64,000 bases of DNA, from contig CALUZV010000005.1 of assembly GCA_944325345.1 (NCBI GenBank), forward strand, positions 62,001-126,000, in the 5' to 3' direction. This DNA is from an uncultured Parabacteroides sp. (GTDB lineage: Bacteria > Bacteroidota > Bacteroidia > Bacteroidales > Tannerellaceae). Within the stretch, counting starts at the first letter, position 1; every line of letters begins with the position of its first letter. The translations under genes and the position numbers were made by a program. The notes beneath the pieces are model-generated. The model was not told where the DNA came from, made no database searches, and worked only from the letters and a program-made list of their open reading frames with translations. This document shows, one piece after another, positions 62,112 through 64,000 of the stretch.

Positions 62112-64000
62112 ATGGCTAAAGAACCGTTTTTTACCCCTGAAGAGAAGCACGAGTTCTTCTCGAAATACAAGTTGCTGGTGCGTACGCTCGAGCCTTTCCT
62201 CGAAAAAGACGACATCGCAAAGATGAAAACGCTCATGAAGCAAATCATCGCCCAGGAATGCTACGGACGAGACAAAAACGGCATCAACGGCTTGCTCCGC
62301 AACATCGACACCGCCCTCATCGCCGCCGTCGAAATCGGACTCCGCCGCCCGTCGGTCATCGCCCTCCTGCTCTATCGCCCGGTCTATAAACAGGTCGTCC
62401 CGATTGAGAAAGTCCAGGAGCTTTTCGGCGAGGAAATCACGCTCATGATCCGCCGCCTCCTGAAGACGTCCGACCTCTACGCCCGCAACACGGCGGTCAA
62501 TTCGGAGAACTTCCACCATCTGCTCTTCTCCTTTGCCGAGGATGTCCGCGTCATCCTCCTGATGATTGCCGACCGCCTCTGCCTCATGCGCCTCGGCAAG
62601 AAGTTGCAGGAGGAAGACCGTGTCCGCCTCGCCACCGAAGCGGCTTACCTCTACGCGCCCCTCGCCCATCGCCTGGGTCTCTACGCCATCAAGAGCGAGC
62701 TGGAGGATTTGTCGCTCAAATATACCGACCGCAAGCAGTTCGACTTCATCAAGCAGAAGCTGAACGAGACGAAGCGTTCGCGCGACGCCTACATCGCCCA
62801 GTTCATCGCCCCGATCAAGCAGAAGCTGGAAGAGGCGGGCTTCAAGTTCGAAATCAAGGGCCGCACCAAGTCTATACATTCTATAAATAATAAGCTCAAG
62901 AAGCAAAAGATCGAGTTCGAGAACATCTACGACCTCTTCGCCATCCGCGTCGTCCTTGATACGCCGCTCGAACGCGAACGCTCCGAGTGCTGGCAGGTCT
63001 ATTCCATCATCACGGATATGTACCAGCCGAACCCAAAGCGCCTCAAGGACTGGATTTCCATCCCGAAGTCGAACGGCTACGAGAGCCTCCACATCACCGT
63101 CATGGGTCCGCAGAACAAATGGGTCGAAGTCCAAATCCGCACCAAGCGCATGGACGAGATTGCCGAGCGCGGCCTCGCCGCCCACTGGCGTTACAAGGGC
63201 ATCAAGGCGGAGAGCGGGCTGGACGAATTCATGAATACCGTCCGCGCCGCCCTCGAAAACAAGTCGGCCTCACCGCTCGACCTCATGCAGGACTTCAAGA
63301 TGGACCTCTACAAGGACGAAATCTACGTCTTCACCCCGACGGGCGAGCTTATCAAGCTGGCCAAGGGCGCGACGGTCCTCGACTTCGCCTTCTCCATCCA
63401 CTCGCAGCTCGGCAGCCGCTGTGTCTCCGCCCGCGTGAACGGCCGCAACGTACCTATTAAATATGTATTGCATAATGGCGACTCGGTCGAGATTGTTACC
63501 TCGCCCACGCAGTCGCCCAAGCAGGACTGGCTCAGCTTCGTCGTTACCTCCAAGGCGCGCGTCCGCATCAAGCAGGCCCTGCGCGAGGAAGCTGCCAAGA
63601 CGGCCGACTATGCCAAGGAGATGCTCCAGCGCCGCTTCAAGAACCGCAAGATCGAGATGGACGAACCGACCCTCATGCGCTACATCAAGCGTAAGGGCTA
63701 CAAGACGGTTACCGACTTCTACCTCGACCTCGGCGAGGAGCGCCTCGACGCCAACGCCGTCATCGACGAATACATCGACCTCGTCCGCCGCGAATCCGAG
63801 ACGACCGAGCCTGCCATCCGCAGCGCCGAGGAATTCAGCACCACCACGCAGGCCGAGGAAATCGCCACCGCCAAAGACGTCTTGGTCATCGACAAGAACC
63901 TGACGGGCGTGGAATACTCCCTCGCCAAATGCTGCAACCCGATTTACGGCGACGAAGTCTTCGGCTTCGTCTCGACACGCGGCATCAAGATACACCGCAT
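62112..64000 (+). CDS. RelA/SpoT-family (p)ppGpp synthetase, hydrolase domain degenerate (C-terminus beyond the window)
   Basis: The frame opens at ATG 62112 (MAKEPFFTPEEKHEFFSKYK) and stays open for about 629 codons to the window end. The N-terminal HD region keeps DVRVILLMIADRLCLMR, but the HDxxED metal motif is replaced by LLLYRPVYK, so ppGpp hydrolysis is unlikely. The synthetase domain is intact: FEIKGRTKSIHSI, IYDLFAIRVVLD, a KRLKDWIS-PK-NGYESLH stretch with the RxKD form, and VEVQIRTKRMDEIAERGLAAHW. A TGS domain follows (IYVFTPTGELIKLAKGATVLDFAFSIHSQLG). The last visible residues (LAKCCNPIYGDEVFGFV) belong to the helical/zinc region. It responds to starvation at the ribosome. Confidence 0.92.
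   Translation, partial: MAKEPFFTPEEKHEFFSKYKLLVRTLEPFLEKDDIAKMKTLMKQIIAQECYGRDKNGINGLLRNIDTALIAAVEIGLRRPSVIALLLYRPVYKQVVPIEKVQELFGEEITLMIRRLLKTSDLYARNTAVNSENFHHLLFSFAEDVRVILLMIADRLCLMRLGKKLQEEDRVRLATEAAYLYAPLAHRLGLYAIKSELEDLSLKYTDRKQFDFIKQKLNETKRSRDAYIAQFIAPIKQKLEEAGFKFEIKGRTKSIHSINNKLKKQKIEFENIYDLFAIRVVLDTPLERERSECWQVYSIITDMYQPNPKRLKDWISIPKSNGYESLHITVMGPQNKWVEVQIRTKRMDEIAERGLAAHWRYKGIKAESGLDEFMNTVRAALENKSASPLDLMQDFKMDLYKDEIYVFTPTGELIKLAKGATVLDFAFSIHSQLGSRCVSARVNGRNVPIKYVLHNGDSVEIVTSPTQSPKQDWLSFVVTSKARVRIKQALREEAAKTADYAKEMLQRRFKNRKIEMDEPTLMRYIKRKGYKTVTDFYLDLGEERLDANAVIDEYIDLVRRESETTEPAIRSAEEFSTTTQAEEIATAKDVLVIDKNLTGVEYSLAKCCNPIYGDEVFGFVSTRGIKIHR

Noticed and set aside
62007-63185. 392-codon minus-strand frame (and another at 63270-63995)
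   Set aside because: These are antisense to the rel synthetase gene, whose motifs are clear on the plus strand.

Overview
The window is chromosomal DNA from a member of the order Bacteroidales, most like a gut Bacteroides or Parabacteroides; I cannot resolve the species. The main reasons are the Bacteroidota promoter signature (TAnnTTTG at -7) upstream of many genes, type V (FimA/Mfa) fimbrial genes, DUF3575/DUF3868, DUF4248, DUF4301 and DUF4469 proteins, and the usual rpsF-rpsR-rplI order. Housekeeping genes present are rpsF-rpsR-rplI, pepD, an OmpH/Skp gene, eno, lepA, tRNA-Cys and a Rel-type (p)ppGpp synthetase. I saw no transposase, integrase, rRNA or CRISPR array.

Layout. 1-13767 is one leftward type V pilus locus: DUF3575, an OmpA-like/TPR lipoprotein, a frameshifted FimB/Mfa2-type anchor, the fimbrillin, then several large tip or accessory lipoproteins. 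14051-15270 holds an ATPase stub coupled to a second ATPase. 15332-20367 is a small fructan module (AraC regulator, MFS permease, fructokinase, GH32 fructanase). 20402-21613 is the ribosomal protein operon.

21903-31090 is an AT-rich accessory operon, all leftward and tightly packed. It encodes a GIY-YIG protein, a Ser/Thr kinase with zinc ribbon, a TerY-like vWA protein and a PP2C phosphatase (together a TerY-P triad), then a nucleotidyl-cyclase-fold protein, a Sel1-repeat protein, a 54-residue protein, a BspA-type LRR protein and three unknown proteins. The Sel1 and LRR proteins share the same N-terminal zinc ribbon plus helical domain, so they look like interchangeable receptors plugged into one phospho-signalling core. 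A promoter and a roughly 320-nt structured RNA with its own terminator lie just upstream. This is the best candidate for an undescribed system.

31648-37284 holds an orphan Panacea-domain gene, an unknown three-gene operon, a phosphodiester glycosidase-like protein and a LytTR regulator. 37437-40978 is the HU-like / DUF4248 / VirE_N-DUF3987 cassette. 41086-52974 is mostly housekeeping. 53382-53958 is a RelE-type toxin-antitoxin pair. 54059-57906 is a second fimbria-related cluster: a GLUG fimbrillin, a DUF4469 HU-like protein and a FimB/DUF5119-like lipoprotein. The lipoprotein's 5' end contains a TCAC x10 tract that leaves it out of frame, a strong candidate for phase variation. 58121-64000 holds a GH36 alpha-galactosidase, a DUF4301 protein and the partial rel gene.

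A recurring oddity is a set of eight intergenic arrays, each with its own sequence but the same design: short palindromic units in tandem with a period of 21-23 bp (or about double, 41-42 bp). Several show paired changes in both arms that preserve the palindrome.
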